Below are positions 54,871 through 63,667 of a stretch of DNA of 64,000 nt, piece by piece. The notes beneath the pieces are model-generated. The model saw nothing but the letters and a program-made list of their open reading frames with translations, ran no database searches and was not told the origin of the DNA. Origin of the DNA: Lentzea albidocapillata subsp. violacea (GTDB lineage Bacteria > Actinomycetota > Actinomycetes > Mycobacteriales > Pseudonocardiaceae); contig NZ_FNET01000011.1 in the NCBI RefSeq assembly GCF_900100275.1, positions 62,001 to 126,000 of the forward strand. Reading direction: 5' to 3'. Made by a program: the position numbers and the translations under genes. Within the stretch, counting starts at the first letter, position 1. The number at the start of each line of letters is the position of its first letter.

Positions 54871-55207
54871 GGCCGATGAACTGCAGGACCGCGAAGCCGA
54901 GCACCGCGAGTCCCTGGGCCAGCACGAGCGCGACGCCGATGCCGGTGAGCGGGAACCAGCTCAGTCCCGCGGTGAGAATGCTGTCGGTGGCCCAGACGAG
55001 GTTTCCGATGATGACCAGCAGCACGATTCGGCGGTCCGGGGTGGCGCGGGTTCCCAAGAAGAACACTCCCGCGCCGTAGACCACGCAGAAAGAACCGAGT
55101 CCGATCTGCCAGCCCACCGGCATCCCGACTTCCGGGCGAATCAGCAGGGTCAGCAGACCGAGCGTGAACGAAGCGACACCGTCGAGTTTCAAAGCGAATT
55201 TCAACAT
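54809..55207 (-). CDS. four-helix membrane protein
   Basis: 132 residues with four predicted helices (about 10-30, 36-54, 62-80, 90-112) and a basic, polar tail. Sequence such as GVASFTLGLLTLLIRPEVGM and DRRIVLLVIIGNLVWATDSI resembles the SPW/integral-membrane small proteins of actinomycetes. It starts 38 nt after the larger membrane-protein gene upstream, probably the same operon. Its 3' end runs 62 nt into the end of paaI. Confidence 0.76.
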   Translation of the reverse strand: MLKFALKLDGVASFTLGLLTLLIRPEVGMPVGWQIGLGSFCVVYGAGVFFLGTRATPDRRIVLLVIIGNLVWATDSILTAGLSWFPLTGIGVALVLAQGLAVLGFAVLQFIGLRREGSATGRGTQPRSRSLA

Positions 55208-55245
55208 GGCCCGACCATCGCCCGGTCAACGCTGCCAAAGCCACG

Positions 55246-56388
55246 TCAAGTGCTGCCAACTCCTGCCATCAGGTCGGCCGCGACCAGGCGTGCGGCGGCG
55301 TTCTGCCAGTTGTGCAGGGTCCGTTCCGGCACCTGTGTCACGAACCACTGCAGCGCGCGGCGATCCTCCGCGTCGAGGTCCTCGCGCTTGGTCCGGACCG
55401 AATACGGGCGGATTCCCTTGACGTAGTAGAAGTACACGGCGTTGTAGTAACGCCATTCGTCGCTCGTGCCGAAATCGCCGTCCAGAGGCTTGAGCCGTTG
55501 AATGCTCGCGAGCAGCATGCTTTTCAACTGCGCGGCCCGATCGAGCGGCGGGCCGTCGTCGGTCAGTGCGATCAACGGACTGGCGACGAGCTTTCCGAGA
55601 TCGCCGTAGTGGCTGAGCGCCTTGCGGGTGAGGCGGGCGAACTCCGCGTCGTCCTCGGTCACCAGCGGCGGGCGTTTGGGCAACGCCTCGGCGGCGTCGC
55701 GGAGTTCGGCGCGTTCCGCCGCGACGGACGGCACGGCGAGGCGGTCGACCACGGACGCGAGGGGGTTCGCGAGCACCTGGACCGCGATCGCCGCCGCCAC
55801 GGTCGTGAAGACGAGCAGGTCCGGTCCGCCGAAGAAGATCACCTGGGATCCGAACAGCACCGCCGTGAAGCCCGAGATGACCAGTGACCGCAGCATGTCC
55901 GCGCGGATCGCCTCCCCCTCCTCGACCGCGTCCGTGACGGCGACGAGGATCCCGAAGACCACCACGTCGAACCCGAGCGACGGCAACGTGATCGCGTCGG
56001 GCAGCAATCCCAGCAGGAACGCACCTGCCGAGAGCCCGAACATCACTCCAACGAGTGAAAAGTAAGCACGTTTTCTTATGGCTAGGACCGTTGCCGCGGC
56101 CAGCGGGAGCAATACGATCCACGGCACGAAGAAGGACGCCGCGAAGAACGGCAGCAGCGCGACGAGCCACCACCTGATCAACTCGGGCCGGGCGAGCACC
56201 AGGACCGCGCCCGTCCAGGCCAGCGCGGGCACCGCGAGGAGCACCGGATTCGGCGCGACGACCGCCGCCGAATAGCCGATCATCCCGGCGCCCGCCCACC
56301 ACAGGAGCGGCTTGCGGGGGTCGCGGGCGAGCAGGTAAAGACCCAGCCACCAGGCGAGGCCGGAGACCAGCAGCGATAGGCCGAACAC
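55246..56388 (-). CDS. polytopic membrane protein with cytosolic C-terminal domain
   Basis: 380 residues from GTG 56388. The first ~215 residues form about seven or eight helices (SLLVSGLAWWLGLYLLARDP, LLPFFAASFFVPWIVLLPLA, VFTTVAAAIAVQVLANPLAS); the rest is soluble and helical, with ALSHYGDLGKLVASPLIALT and EWRYYNAVYFYYVKGIRPYS. The shape recalls the 7TM N-terminus of actinobacterial sensor proteins without a kinase or GGDEF output. No family assigned. Divergent from the DUF6584-like gene with a 36-bp gap. Confidence 0.76.
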   Translation of the reverse strand: MFGLSLLVSGLAWWLGLYLLARDPRKPLLWWAGAGMIGYSAAVVAPNPVLLAVPALAWTGAVLVLARPELIRWWLVALLPFFAASFFVPWIVLLPLAAATVLAIRKRAYFSLVGVMFGLSAGAFLLGLLPDAITLPSLGFDVVVFGILVAVTDAVEEGEAIRADMLRSLVISGFTAVLFGSQVIFFGGPDLLVFTTVAAAIAVQVLANPLASVVDRLAVPSVAAERAELRDAAEALPKRPPLVTEDDAEFARLTRKALSHYGDLGKLVASPLIALTDDGPPLDRAAQLKSMLLASIQRLKPLDGDFGTSDEWRYYNAVYFYYVKGIRPYSVRTKREDLDAEDRRALQWFVTQVPERTLHNWQNAAARLVAADLMAGVGST

Positions 56389-56424
56389 GGGTCAAAGCTA
56401 GCCCTACCTGCAAAACTAATCTTC

Positions 56425-56928
56425 ATGCCGGTAGAGCTGACGCTCCACAAAGCGGCCGAGGAGTTGCACAGAGGCGACCTCGCCAGCGTGCTTCGCGCAC
56501 GTCAGCGCGTCGCCGGGCTCGTGGGCACCTACCCGCAGCGGCTCGACCTGCGCGAACGCCTCGCCGAGGTCTACCGCGTACTCGGCCAGCCGGCTCAGGC
56601 AGGCCGCTGGACCTACCTCTCCGACGAACGGGATCCCGACGAACTACTGGCCTTCGAACGCGCGTACCGCCGCGCCGACTCCCGTCTGGTCGCGCTCTCA
56701 TGGCAGGGCCGCGTAGACGAGGCCCCGACCGAGACGGCCCGCACCCGCCTCGCGTCGCTGTATCAGGAGGCGCGGGTGCAGCTCCAGCAGGACCTGGACG
56801 ACACCCCGAACGAGGAGACGTCGTGGGGCGCCTGCCTGATCGTCATGGCCGGCGGCACGTTCGTCCTGGTGTGTTTCCTGCTGGGCATCGTGACTCTCGT
56901 GCAGTTCTTGTGGAAGCTGGTCTCATGA
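56425..56928 (+). CDS. DUF6584-like protein with C-terminal membrane helix
   Basis: 167 residues: an N-terminal helical, TPR-like part (DLASVLRARQRVAGLVGTYP, RERLAEVYRVLGQPAQAGRW) and a single C-terminal helix (CLIVMAGGTFVLVCFLLGIV), i.e. tail-anchored. ATG start; its stop overlaps the dehydratase start (ATGA). The fold match to DUF6584 is from general resemblance only. Confidence 0.75.
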   Translation: MPVELTLHKAAEELHRGDLASVLRARQRVAGLVGTYPQRLDLRERLAEVYRVLGQPAQAGRWTYLSDERDPDELLAFERAYRRADSRLVALSWQGRVDEAPTETARTRLASLYQEARVQLQQDLDDTPNEETSWGACLIVMAGGTFVLVCFLLGIVTLVQFLWKLVS

Positions 56929-57776
56929 GAACGTTGTCGCAGTACGTCCGCCGCACCCCGATCATGCGCGTGTCAGCCGACGGGCGACCGCTCGTGTTCA
57001 AACTGGAGCACCTGCAGCTCACCGGCTCCTTCAAGCTCCGCGGCGCGGTCAACACCCTGCTGTCGCTGAACGTCTCCGAGGTCGTCACCGCCTCGGGCGG
57101 CAACCACGGCATCGCCGTCGCCCAGGCCGCGCAACTGCTCGGCGCGCACGCCACCGTGTTCGTCCCGGTGACCGCGCCCGAGACCAAGACAAGGCGCATC
57201 GAAGCGTTGGGCGCCAAGCTGATCCGCCACGGCAACACCTACGCCGAAGCCGCCGCGGCTGCCCGCGAGCTCGATCTGCCCTACATCGAGGCGTACAACT
57301 CGCTGCCCGTCATCGAGGGCCAGGCCACGGTCACCCAGGAGATCGTCGAGGACGCCCCGGACGTCGACACGATCTTCGTCGCGGTCGGCGGCGGCGGACT
57401 CGTCGCGGGCGCCGCGCTGGCCTCAGGCGGACGCCACGTCGTCGCCGTGGAACCCGAGAACTGCTGCGCCATGCACAACGCGCTGGCCGCCGGCGAACCC
57501 GTCGACTCGGTGGTGAACTCCATCGCCGCGGACGCGCTCGGCGCCACGCGTGCGGGCTCGCTGTCGCTGGAGATCCTGCAGCAGCACAACGTTTCCTCAG
57601 CCTTGGTCACCGACGAGGAGATCCTCTCGGCACGGGACCGGCTGTGGGAGGAGTTCCGGATCGCGGTCGAACCGGCGGGCGCGGCGGCGTTCGCGGCGTT
57701 CCTCAGGGGCGATGTGTCGAGTGAGTTGCCCTGCGTGCTCCTGTGCGGAGCGAACTCGGAGTGGCAGCCGCGATAG
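56925..57776 (+). CDS. threonine/serine dehydratase-like PLP enzyme
   Basis: Fold-type II PLP enzyme of 283 residues, a little shorter than usual (310-330). PLP Lys37 is in LTGSFKLRGAVNTLL; the substrate loop is TASGGNHGIAVAQAA, and the phosphate-binding glycines are in VAVGGGGLVAGAAL. The C-terminal EPAGAAAFAAFLRG is conserved. There is no ACT-type regulatory domain, so it is catabolic or racemase-like rather than IlvA. It is coupled to the tail-anchored DUF6584-like gene. Confidence 0.9.
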   Translation: MRTLSQYVRRTPIMRVSADGRPLVFKLEHLQLTGSFKLRGAVNTLLSLNVSEVVTASGGNHGIAVAQAAQLLGAHATVFVPVTAPETKTRRIEALGAKLIRHGNTYAEAAAAARELDLPYIEAYNSLPVIEGQATVTQEIVEDAPDVDTIFVAVGGGGLVAGAALASGGRHVVAVEPENCCAMHNALAAGEPVDSVVNSIAADALGATRAGSLSLEILQQHNVSSALVTDEEILSARDRLWEEFRIAVEPAGAAAFAAFLRGDVSSELPCVLLCGANSEWQPR

Positions 57777-57966
57777 CGCGCCACCGATGCGCACCCCGGC
57801 CCAAGGGTACCGCCCAGAACGGGTCGCCGGCCCGGCGAGCATCGCCGGGCCGCAGCACGTTCCTGATGCCGCGCAACGACTTCCGGCGATCCGGCGCGGT
57901 CACGAAGCATCGAAACGCGGCGCGTGCCCTCGCGGTGAGGTCGAACTCCGTGTCAATGAACGTCAC
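57703..57966 (-). CDS. doubtful small protein
   Basis: An 87-residue frame from GTG 57966 beginning MTFIDTEFDLTARARAAFRC, with coding-like G/C third positions for the first 60 codons but overlapping the dehydratase 3' end by 74 nt. It could be a short gene or the remnant of one. The region 57777-58313 otherwise contains no credible gene; it holds a 14-bp tandem repeat and two DnaA-box-like sites. Confidence 0.25.
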   Translation of the reverse strand: MTFIDTEFDLTARARAAFRCFVTAPDRRKSLRGIRNVLRPGDARRAGDPFWAVPLGRGAHRWRAIAAATPSSLRTGARRATHSTHRP

Positions 57967-58020
57967 CCGGCCGACGCTAGTGAGCGTTTCTGGGCGCTAC
58001 AACCCATTTAGCCGGTCGCG

Positions 58021-58104
58021 GCGAAGCCTCGTCAGCGAAGCCTCGTCAGCGAAGCCTCGTCAGCGAAGCCTCGTCAGCGAAGCCTCGTGAGCGAAGCCTC
58101 GTCG
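58021..58104. repeat. 14-bp tandem repeat, six copies
   Basis: Unit GCGAAGCCTCGTCA repeated six times head to tail. Copies 1-4 are identical; copy 5 ends GTGA and copy 6 ends GTCG. The period is not a multiple of three and the tract lies between genes, so it is a non-coding minisatellite. Each unit contains GCGAAGC, known to fold as an unusually stable DNA mini-hairpin. Confidence 0.97.
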
Positions 58105-58236
58105 GGGTCGAGGCCGACCAACCGACTCGACAACGTCACGACCACTGGTACGTCGTTGCGAGTGCTGAGCCTTCCGGTCCGGCCCCCGCGCTTCCTTGCC
58201 TTGCGGAACGAACGAATCGTGATTTCGGTTCCCGCG

Positions 58237-58298
58237 CTATCCACAGGCTACGCGAGTCCGCGAAACCGCAGTTCAGAAAGTCGCTGTCCTGTGGATAA
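58237..58298. promoter_or_regulatory. two inverted DnaA-box-like sites
   Basis: CTATCCACA (58237-58245, 8 of 9 to TTATCCACA) and, inverted, TGTGGATAA (58290-58298, 9 of 9). They lie 27-90 bp downstream of the mnmA stop in a non-coding stretch that is less G/C-rich than its surroundings. Confidence 0.45.
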
Positions 58299-58324
58299 CT
58301 CGCGATCTTGAAGCTAGCGGGAAG

Positions 58325-59407
58325 CTAGCTGGTCGCGTCGATGGTCGCGCTGGCCAGGACGATGTCGCCGGCCGCGTCCTCGCGGTAGATCGCCACGGCC
58401 TGGCCGGGCGCCACGCCCTTCAACGGCTCGCGCAACTGCACCCGCAGCACCCCGTCGACCAGTTCGGCGACGGCCGGTGCCGTGCCACCGTGCGCACGCA
58501 CCTGCGCGACGCACTCGACGGGCCCGTCGAGCTCGACGTGCGCGACCGGCGCGGACGCCGAGATCCCCGTCACCGCAAGCTTTTCGGCCGCGCCGACTCG
58601 CACGTTCCCGGACACGGGCTCCAGCGCCAGCACGTATCGCGGGCGGCCGTCGGCGGCGGGGCCGTCGATGCCGAGCCCCTTGCGCTGTCCGACGGTGAAC
58701 TCGTGCACGCCGGCGTGCCGGCCCAGCACCGCGCCGGTCGCGTCGTCGATCAGCAGGCCCGGCTTGGTCTCCATGCGGCCCGCCAGGAACTTCTGCGTGT
58801 CGCCGTCCGGGATGAAGCAGATGTCGTGGCTGTCCGGCTTCTTCGCGACCGACAGGCCGCGCGACGCCGCCTCGGCGCGCACGTCGTCCTTCGTCGTGTC
58901 CCCCAACGGGAACATCGCGTGCGCGAGCTGGTCTGCGGTCAGCGACGCCAGCACGTACGACTGGTCCTTGCCCATGTCCGCGGAGCGGCGCAGTTCGGGG
59001 CGGCCGCCGACCATCTCCAGGCGCGCGTAGTGGCCGGTGCAGACGGCGTCGAAGCCGAGGGCGATCGCCTTGTCCAGCAGCGCCTCGAACTTGATCCGCT
59101 CGTTGCAGCGCAGGCACGGGTTCGGGGTGCGGCCGGCCGCGTACTCCGCGACGAAGTCCTCGACGACCTCTTCGGTGAAGCGCTCGGCGAAGTCCCAGAC
59201 GTAGAACGGGATGCCCATCAGGTCGGCCGCGCGGCGGGCGTCGTGTGCGTCTTCGATGGTGCAGCAGCCGCGTGCGCCCGTGCGCAGGGTGCCGGGCTTC
59301 GCCGACAACGCCAGGTGCACGCCTGTCACGTCGTGTCCCGCTTCGACGGCGCGCGCCGCCGCCACCGCGGAATCGACACCGCCGCTCATCGCCGCGAGGA
59401 CCTTCAC
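58325..59407 (-). CDS. mnmA: tRNA 2-thiouridylase
   Basis: Thiolates U34 of tRNA-Lys, -Glu and -Gln using persulfide sulfur from IscS. 360 residues: PP-loop [16 protein letters not shown], Cys98 in [14 protein letters not shown] and Cys197 in [12 protein letters not shown], and the C-terminal beta-barrel ([10 protein letters not shown]...). GTG 59407 overlaps the iscS stop (GTGA), an arrangement that couples sulfur donor and acceptor. Corresponds to M. tuberculosis Rv3024c. Confidence 0.96.
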   Translation of the reverse strand: MKVLAAMSGGVDSAVAAARAVEAGHDVTGVHLALSAKPGTLRTGARGCCTIEDAHDARRAADLMGIPFYVWDFAERFTEEVVEDFVAEYAAGRTPNPCLRCNERIKFEALLDKAIALGFDAVCTGHYARLEMVGGRPELRRSADMGKDQSYVLASLTADQLAHAMFPLGDTTKDDVRAEAASRGLSVAKKPDSHDICFIPDGDTQKFLAGRMETKPGLLIDDATGAVLGRHAGVHEFTVGQRKGLGIDGPAADGRPRYVLALEPVSGNVRVGAAEKLAVTGISASAPVAHVELDGPVECVAQVRAHGGTAPAVAELVDGVLRVQLREPLKGVAPGQAVAIYREDAAGDIVLASATIDATS

Positions 59408-60579
59408 TGCTTGACCACCTTCCGGGAACGCCTCATGCCTGCCAGGCCCGCCGTACGGGCCCTCTCCACCACCGGTCCGATGACCGACACCAGCTTCTCA
59501 ACGTCCGCACGCGTCGACGTATGCCCGAGTGAGAACCGCAAGGAACCGCGCGCCAGCGCGGGTTCCACACCCATTGCCAGGAGCACGTGCGAAGGCTGCG
59601 CGACACCGGCCGTGCAGGCGGAGCCCGTCGAGCACTCGACACCGCGTGCGTCGAGCAGCATCAGCAGGCTGTCGCCCTCGCAGCCGGGGAACGTCAGGTG
59701 CGCGTTGCCGGGCAGGCGGTCCACCGGGTCGCCGTTCACGATCACGTCCGGCACCACCGCGCGCACCGACGCGATCAGCTCGTCCCGCAGCGCCGCGATC
59801 TCGACGGCCCGGAAAGCCTGTTCCTCCACCGAGATCCGCACCGCGCGCGCCAGGCCGACGATCGACGGCACGTCGAGGGTGCCGGACCGCACGTCGCGTT
59901 CCTGACCGCCGCCGTGCATCAACGGCGTGCACTTCACGTCTCGCGCCAGCAGCAGCACGCCCACGCCGTACGGGCCGCCGACCTTGTGACCGGTCATGGT
60001 CAGCGCGGAGGCGCCGGACGCGGCGAAGTCGACCGGGACCGCGCCCACGGCCTGCACCGCGTCCGTGTGGAACGGCACGCCGCGTGCGGCGCACACAGCG
60101 GCGATCTCGTGCACGGGGTTGATGGTGCCGACTTCGTTGTTCGCCCACATCGTGGTGACGAGCGCGACGTCGTCGGAAGCGTCCAGAGCCTCGGCCACCG
60201 ACTCCGGTGACACGCGCCCGAAGCGGTCGGTGGGCAGCCAGGTGACGTCGGCGCCCTGCCGTTCCAGCCACTCGACCGCGTCCAGCACGGCGTGGTGCTC
60301 CACGGCCGAGGCCAGCACCCGACGACGGCCGCTGGCCCAGTAGATGCCCTTGACCGCGAGGTTGTCGCTCTCCGTGCCGCCGCCGGTGAACAGCACCTCG
60401 GACGGCCGGGCGCCCAGGGCGTCGGCGATGTTCTCGCGGGCCTCCTCGATCGCCCGCCGCGCCCGCCTGCCGGAGGTGTGCAGCGACGAGGCGTTGCCCG
60501 TGGTGGACAACGCCTCGGTCATGGCCGCGACCGCCTGCGGGTGCATGGGGGTCGTGGCCGCGTGGTCGAGATAAGCCAT
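59404..60579 (-). CDS. iscS: cysteine desulfurase (IscS/NifS type)
   Basis: PLP enzyme of 391 residues releasing sulfur from cysteine. PLP Lys199 is in [12 protein letters not shown]; active Cys322 is in [10 protein letters not shown]; the N-terminus reads [15 protein letters not shown]. Start ATG 60579 overlaps the MFS stop. It sits directly before mnmA, matching Rv3025c, so tRNA thiolation is its main predicted partner; Fe-S assembly is also possible. Confidence 0.95.
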   Translation of the reverse strand: MAYLDHAATTPMHPQAVAAMTEALSTTGNASSLHTSGRRARRAIEEARENIADALGARPSEVLFTGGGTESDNLAVKGIYWASGRRRVLASAVEHHAVLDAVEWLERQGADVTWLPTDRFGRVSPESVAEALDASDDVALVTTMWANNEVGTINPVHEIAAVCAARGVPFHTDAVQAVGAVPVDFAASGASALTMTGHKVGGPYGVGVLLLARDVKCTPLMHGGGQERDVRSGTLDVPSIVGLARAVRISVEEQAFRAVEIAALRDELIASVRAVVPDVIVNGDPVDRLPGNAHLTFPGCEGDSLLMLLDARGVECSTGSACTAGVAQPSHVLLAMGVEPALARGSLRFSLGHTSTRADVEKLVSVIGPVVERARTAGLAGMRRSRKVVKQ

Positions 60580-61922
60580 CAGGTCTTCAGGGTAGCCCGC
60601 ATGCGGGGCCCGGTCAGAATCGCTCCCACCACCGCCAACGCCGCCATCGACAGGTTGAGCGCCACCACGCCCGAGGTCGGCGCCGTCGCCAGGACGAGCA
60701 CACCGCCGAGTCCGATCATGGTCGCGGAGAAGAGCATGTCCGAGATCTGCAGCGCGGCTGAGTTGAAACCCCGGTCGGCCTCGGGCGATGCGGCCATCAT
60801 CAGCACGCCGACGCTGGACGTCGCCATGCCCATGCCCGCGCCCGCCACGGCCCACAGGACCGGCGTGAGGAAGGCCGGGCCCCACGTGGGTGCGATGAGC
60901 GTCACGGCCGCGACACCGGTCGCGACGAACAGGAACCCGATGCGAACGAGCGTGTAGCGCTCGATCTCGGGGTGCCTCGACGCCCACATCGACGCGCTGG
61001 CCCAGCCGAGCGCGCTCAGCGTCAGCGGGATCCCCGCCTCCAGGGGCGAGTAGCCGTGCACGACGCTCAGCGTGAGCGGGATGAAGCCCTCGACCGCGAA
61101 GAACGTGCCCGCGAGCAGACCGCGCGCGAGGATCGTGACGGGGAGGCCGCGGCGGGCGATGAGCGTGCCCTTGGGCAGCAGGATGCGTAGTGCGGGCGCG
61201 AGCAGCAGCAACGCCACGGCGATCAGCCACCACGTGCGGTGCTGCAACCCCCAGCTCAGACCCGCCACGCCGAGACCGACGGCGACCGCGGCGAGCGGCA
61301 GGTACCTGCGCGTCGGCGGAGCCTCCGTGTGCCGTGGCAGACCTCGCAGCACCGGCACGAGCAGCACGCTGCCGACCAGCACCAGCGGAATGATCGCGAG
61401 GAACACCCACCGCCAGCTCAGGTGCTCGGTCGCCCAGCCCGCGACCGCCGGTCCCACCAGCGACGGGATCACCCAGGCCGCGGACAGCGCGCCGAAGACG
61501 GCGGGCCGGGTGTCCTCGGGGTAGGCGACCGCGATCAGCACGTACACCGCGACGATCAGGAACCCCGCGCCGAAGCCCTGCAGCGCACGGCCGGCGAGCA
61601 GCACCGTCATCGTCTCGGCGACACCCGCGACCACGAGCCCGGCGAGGAACAGCACCACGCCGATCAGGACCGCGGGCTTGGGTCCGCGCCGGTCCGAGAG
61701 CCGTCCGGAGAAGACCGTCGCGATAACGCTCGCCGCGAGGTTCGCGAGGAACGGCCACGCGTACAGCGCCTCGCCCCGCAGTTCGCGGACCATGGTGGGC
61801 ATCGCCGTGCCGACACCCATCGCCTCGAAGGCGAGGAGGGTGACCAGCAGGAGGATGCCGGTGGTGGGCCAGCGGCGTTCAGGCGACCAGAGGCGAGACG
61901 GGACGGGCGCGGTGAGAGTCAC
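60579..61922 (-). CDS. MFS efflux transporter
   Basis: 447 residues with 12-14 helices. MFS motif A is [15 protein letters not shown], motif C-like [10 protein letters not shown] appears as [20 protein letters not shown], indicating a drug:H+ antiporter type. Start GTG 61922 overlaps the acyltransferase gene by 44 nt; TTG 61937 is an alternative. It is inserted between acyltransferase and iscS relative to M. tuberculosis and shares the overlapping-operon arrangement, so it may ride on the same mRNA. Substrate unknown. Confidence 0.92.
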   Translation of the reverse strand: MTLTAPVPSRLWSPERRWPTTGILLLVTLLAFEAMGVGTAMPTMVRELRGEALYAWPFLANLAASVIATVFSGRLSDRRGPKPAVLIGVVLFLAGLVVAGVAETMTVLLAGRALQGFGAGFLIVAVYVLIAVAYPEDTRPAVFGALSAAWVIPSLVGPAVAGWATEHLSWRWVFLAIIPLVLVGSVLLVPVLRGLPRHTEAPPTRRYLPLAAVAVGLGVAGLSWGLQHRTWWLIAVALLLLAPALRILLPKGTLIARRGLPVTILARGLLAGTFFAVEGFIPLTLSVVHGYSPLEAGIPLTLSALGWASASMWASRHPEIERYTLVRIGFLFVATGVAAVTLIAPTWGPAFLTPVLWAVAGAGMGMATSSVGVLMMAASPEADRGFNSAALQISDMLFSATMIGLGGVLVLATAPTSGVVALNLSMAALAVVGAILTGPRMRATLKT

Positions 61923-62751
61923 CTGTAGATGGTGCAATCTCCAGCTCGGTCGAGGTCAAGCGGTTTGATTGCTCTTCGGCAAGTTTTGCCAGTTCTCGTC
62001 GGGTTGCGGCGCGTCCGGGGGCGATCTCGTCCAGCACGTGGACCTCGACGACCAGATCCCGGACCTTGAGCACCCGGCGGATCGAGTCGATCAGGGTGTC
62101 GCTGCCGACGAACGCGGGCTGCGTCGTCAGGTGGTCGCCGATCCGGTAGCGCAGCACGATCGGCCGCACCGGCACACCGGCGTCGAGCGCGGCCTGGAAC
62201 AGCGCCGGCTTGTAGTGCCCGGACGCGAGCCCGCACCACGTCGTGCCCTCGGCGTGGATGGCGACCGCGCTGCCGTTGCGCAGGGTCGTGGCCAGCTCGT
62301 TCACGGTCTGCGGCAGCTCGCGCAGCTTCTCGCGGTCGAGGTAGACCGTGCCGACCGCGGTGATGATCGGGCCGAGCACGGGCCAGCTCTTGATGTCCTT
62401 CTTGGCGACGATCCTGACGGGCTGCACCGAGTCGATCGCGAGCTCGTCGAGCCACGACACGTGGTTGCTCGCGACGAGCACGCCGCGCTTCGGGATCTCC
62501 TGGAACCTCCTGGCGCCGTGCACTTCCAGCCGCACGCCGAACGCCCGCAGGATGGCGTGGAACCACAGGCGCACAACGCTTTCGCGCTGCTTGCCCGGCA
62601 GCAGCAGCGCGAGGGCGATCCACGCGCCGCACAGGATCGCGGTGACCGCCATGATCGCGCGCCAGGTCTGCCGGAGCCTGCCGACCTCATCGGGCGTGCT
62701 GCCGACGCACCCGTCACCGCACGGCGACGCGGGCATCCAGGCGTGACTCAT
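61879..62751 (-). CDS. PlsC-type 1-acyl-glycerophosphate acyltransferase
   Basis: 290 residues. One N-terminal helix (IMAVTAILCGAWIALALLL) anchors it; the acyltransferase motif HX4D is SNHVSWLDEL, followed by KKDIKSWPVLG, TVYLDREKLRELP and AEGTTWCG. ATG 62751 follows GGGGAGA and overlaps the preceding stop (ATGA). Together with the upstream GNAT this is an OlsB-OlsA-like pair, pointing to an ornithine- or other amino-acid-linked lipid. Matches Rv3026c. Confidence 0.92.
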   Translation of the reverse strand: MSHAWMPASPCGDGCVGSTPDEVGRLRQTWRAIMAVTAILCGAWIALALLLPGKQRESVVRLWFHAILRAFGVRLEVHGARRFQEIPKRGVLVASNHVSWLDELAIDSVQPVRIVAKKDIKSWPVLGPIITAVGTVYLDREKLRELPQTVNELATTLRNGSAVAIHAEGTTWCGLASGHYKPALFQAALDAGVPVRPIVLRYRIGDHLTTQPAFVGSDTLIDSIRRVLKVRDLVVEVHVLDEIAPGRAATRRELAKLAEEQSNRLTSTELEIAPSTGDSHRARPVSPLVA

Positions 62752-63521
62752 GGTGTCTCCCCCAGGAAGAACTTCAGGTAGCGCTGGTCCACGTGGTCCA
62801 TGCCGAGCAGGATGAAGAGGTCGGCGACGCCGAAGTCCGCGTCGAGCGCGGGCCGTCCGCAGATCTTGGCGCCGAGCCGCAGGTAACCCTTGAGCAGCGG
62901 CGGCAGCACGGTCCTGTCCGGGCGCGCGATCGCGTCGACGTCCCACGGGTTGTGCGGCGTGACCCGGTACTGCTCGGGCGCGTAGTGCTTGGCGTGCACC
63001 GTGTCCCAGACGCCGGCCGCGAAGCTGCCACCGTCCTGCAGGGGAATCGAGGCGCACCCGACGAGCCACTTGTGGCCGCTGAGCAGCATGTACCGCGCGA
63101 TGCCCGCCCACACGAGGCTGACGACGGCACCGTTGCGGTGGTCGGGGTGCACGCACGAGCGGCCGGTCTCGACCGTGGAGCTCCGGATGCCGTCGAGGTT
63201 GCTCAGGTCGAACTCGCCGTCGCCGTAGAGCCGCCCGGCCTCCCTGGCACGCTCCGGCGGCAGCATCCGGTACCCGCCGACGATCTCGCCGGTGCGGTCG
63301 TCGCGCACCACGAGGTGGTCGCAGTACTCGTCGAACTCGTCGACGTCGTGGCCGGGCACGCTGGTGTGCAGCGTCGCCCCCATCTCACCGGCGAACACCT
63401 CGTGGCGCAGTCTCTGCGCGGCGACGACCTCGTCGCTGTCACGGGCGACGAGGAGGGAGTAGCGGGGTGCGTCCCCGTCCTGCTGGACGGGGGTGCTGAC
63501 AAGCAGTTCCGGCTGCGTCAT
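62748..63521 (-). CDS. GNAT-fold N-acyltransferase (OlsB/hemolysin-like)
   Basis: 257 residues of the acyl-homoserine-lactone-synthase/OlsB-like fold: AAQRLRHEVFAGEMGATLHT, VVRDDRTGEIVGGYRMLPPE, ETGRSCVHPDHRNGAVVSLV and GCASIPLQDG. This family acylates an amine (ornithine in OlsB) using acyl-ACP. ATG 63521 chosen; GTG 63527 is also possible. It heads the chain GNAT-PlsC-MFS-iscS-mnmA. Confidence 0.9.
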   Translation of the reverse strand: MTQPELLVSTPVQQDGDAPRYSLLVARDSDEVVAAQRLRHEVFAGEMGATLHTSVPGHDVDEFDEYCDHLVVRDDRTGEIVGGYRMLPPERAREAGRLYGDGEFDLSNLDGIRSSTVETGRSCVHPDHRNGAVVSLVWAGIARYMLLSGHKWLVGCASIPLQDGGSFAAGVWDTVHAKHYAPEQYRVTPHNPWDVDAIARPDRTVLPPLLKGYLRLGAKICGRPALDADFGVADLFILLGMDHVDQRYLKFFLGETP

Positions 63522-63620
63522 ACGCACCAGGGTGAAGCCGGATCGGCGAATGACAGCAGGTCAGAACGATGACCGGTCAGTGGCAGTCGGGTTAACCCGA
63601 GGTGGTGTCGTGAACGCGAA

Positions 63621-63652
63621 AGGGCCGCCCCGTGAATGAACGGGACGGCCCT
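63621..63652 (-). terminator. terminator after etfA
   Basis: 13-bp stem with one mismatch, loop of six (AGGGCCGYCCCGT type), 16 bp past the etfA stop and followed by TTTCG. Confidence 0.8.
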
Positions 63653-63667
63653 CGGTGAGCGGAGTGC

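Noticed and set aside
57743-58090. 115-codon plus-strand frame running into the tandem repeat
   Set aside because: Its C-terminus is made by translating the 14-bp repeat, and the sequence is Arg/Ser-rich without coding-type wobble bias.
58021-58104. CRISPR array
   Set aside because: Units are 14 bp, contiguous, with no spacers and no cas genes.
57777-58313. Replication origin
   Set aside because: Only two DnaA-like boxes are present, without AT-rich unwinding DNA or dnaA/dnaN genes.
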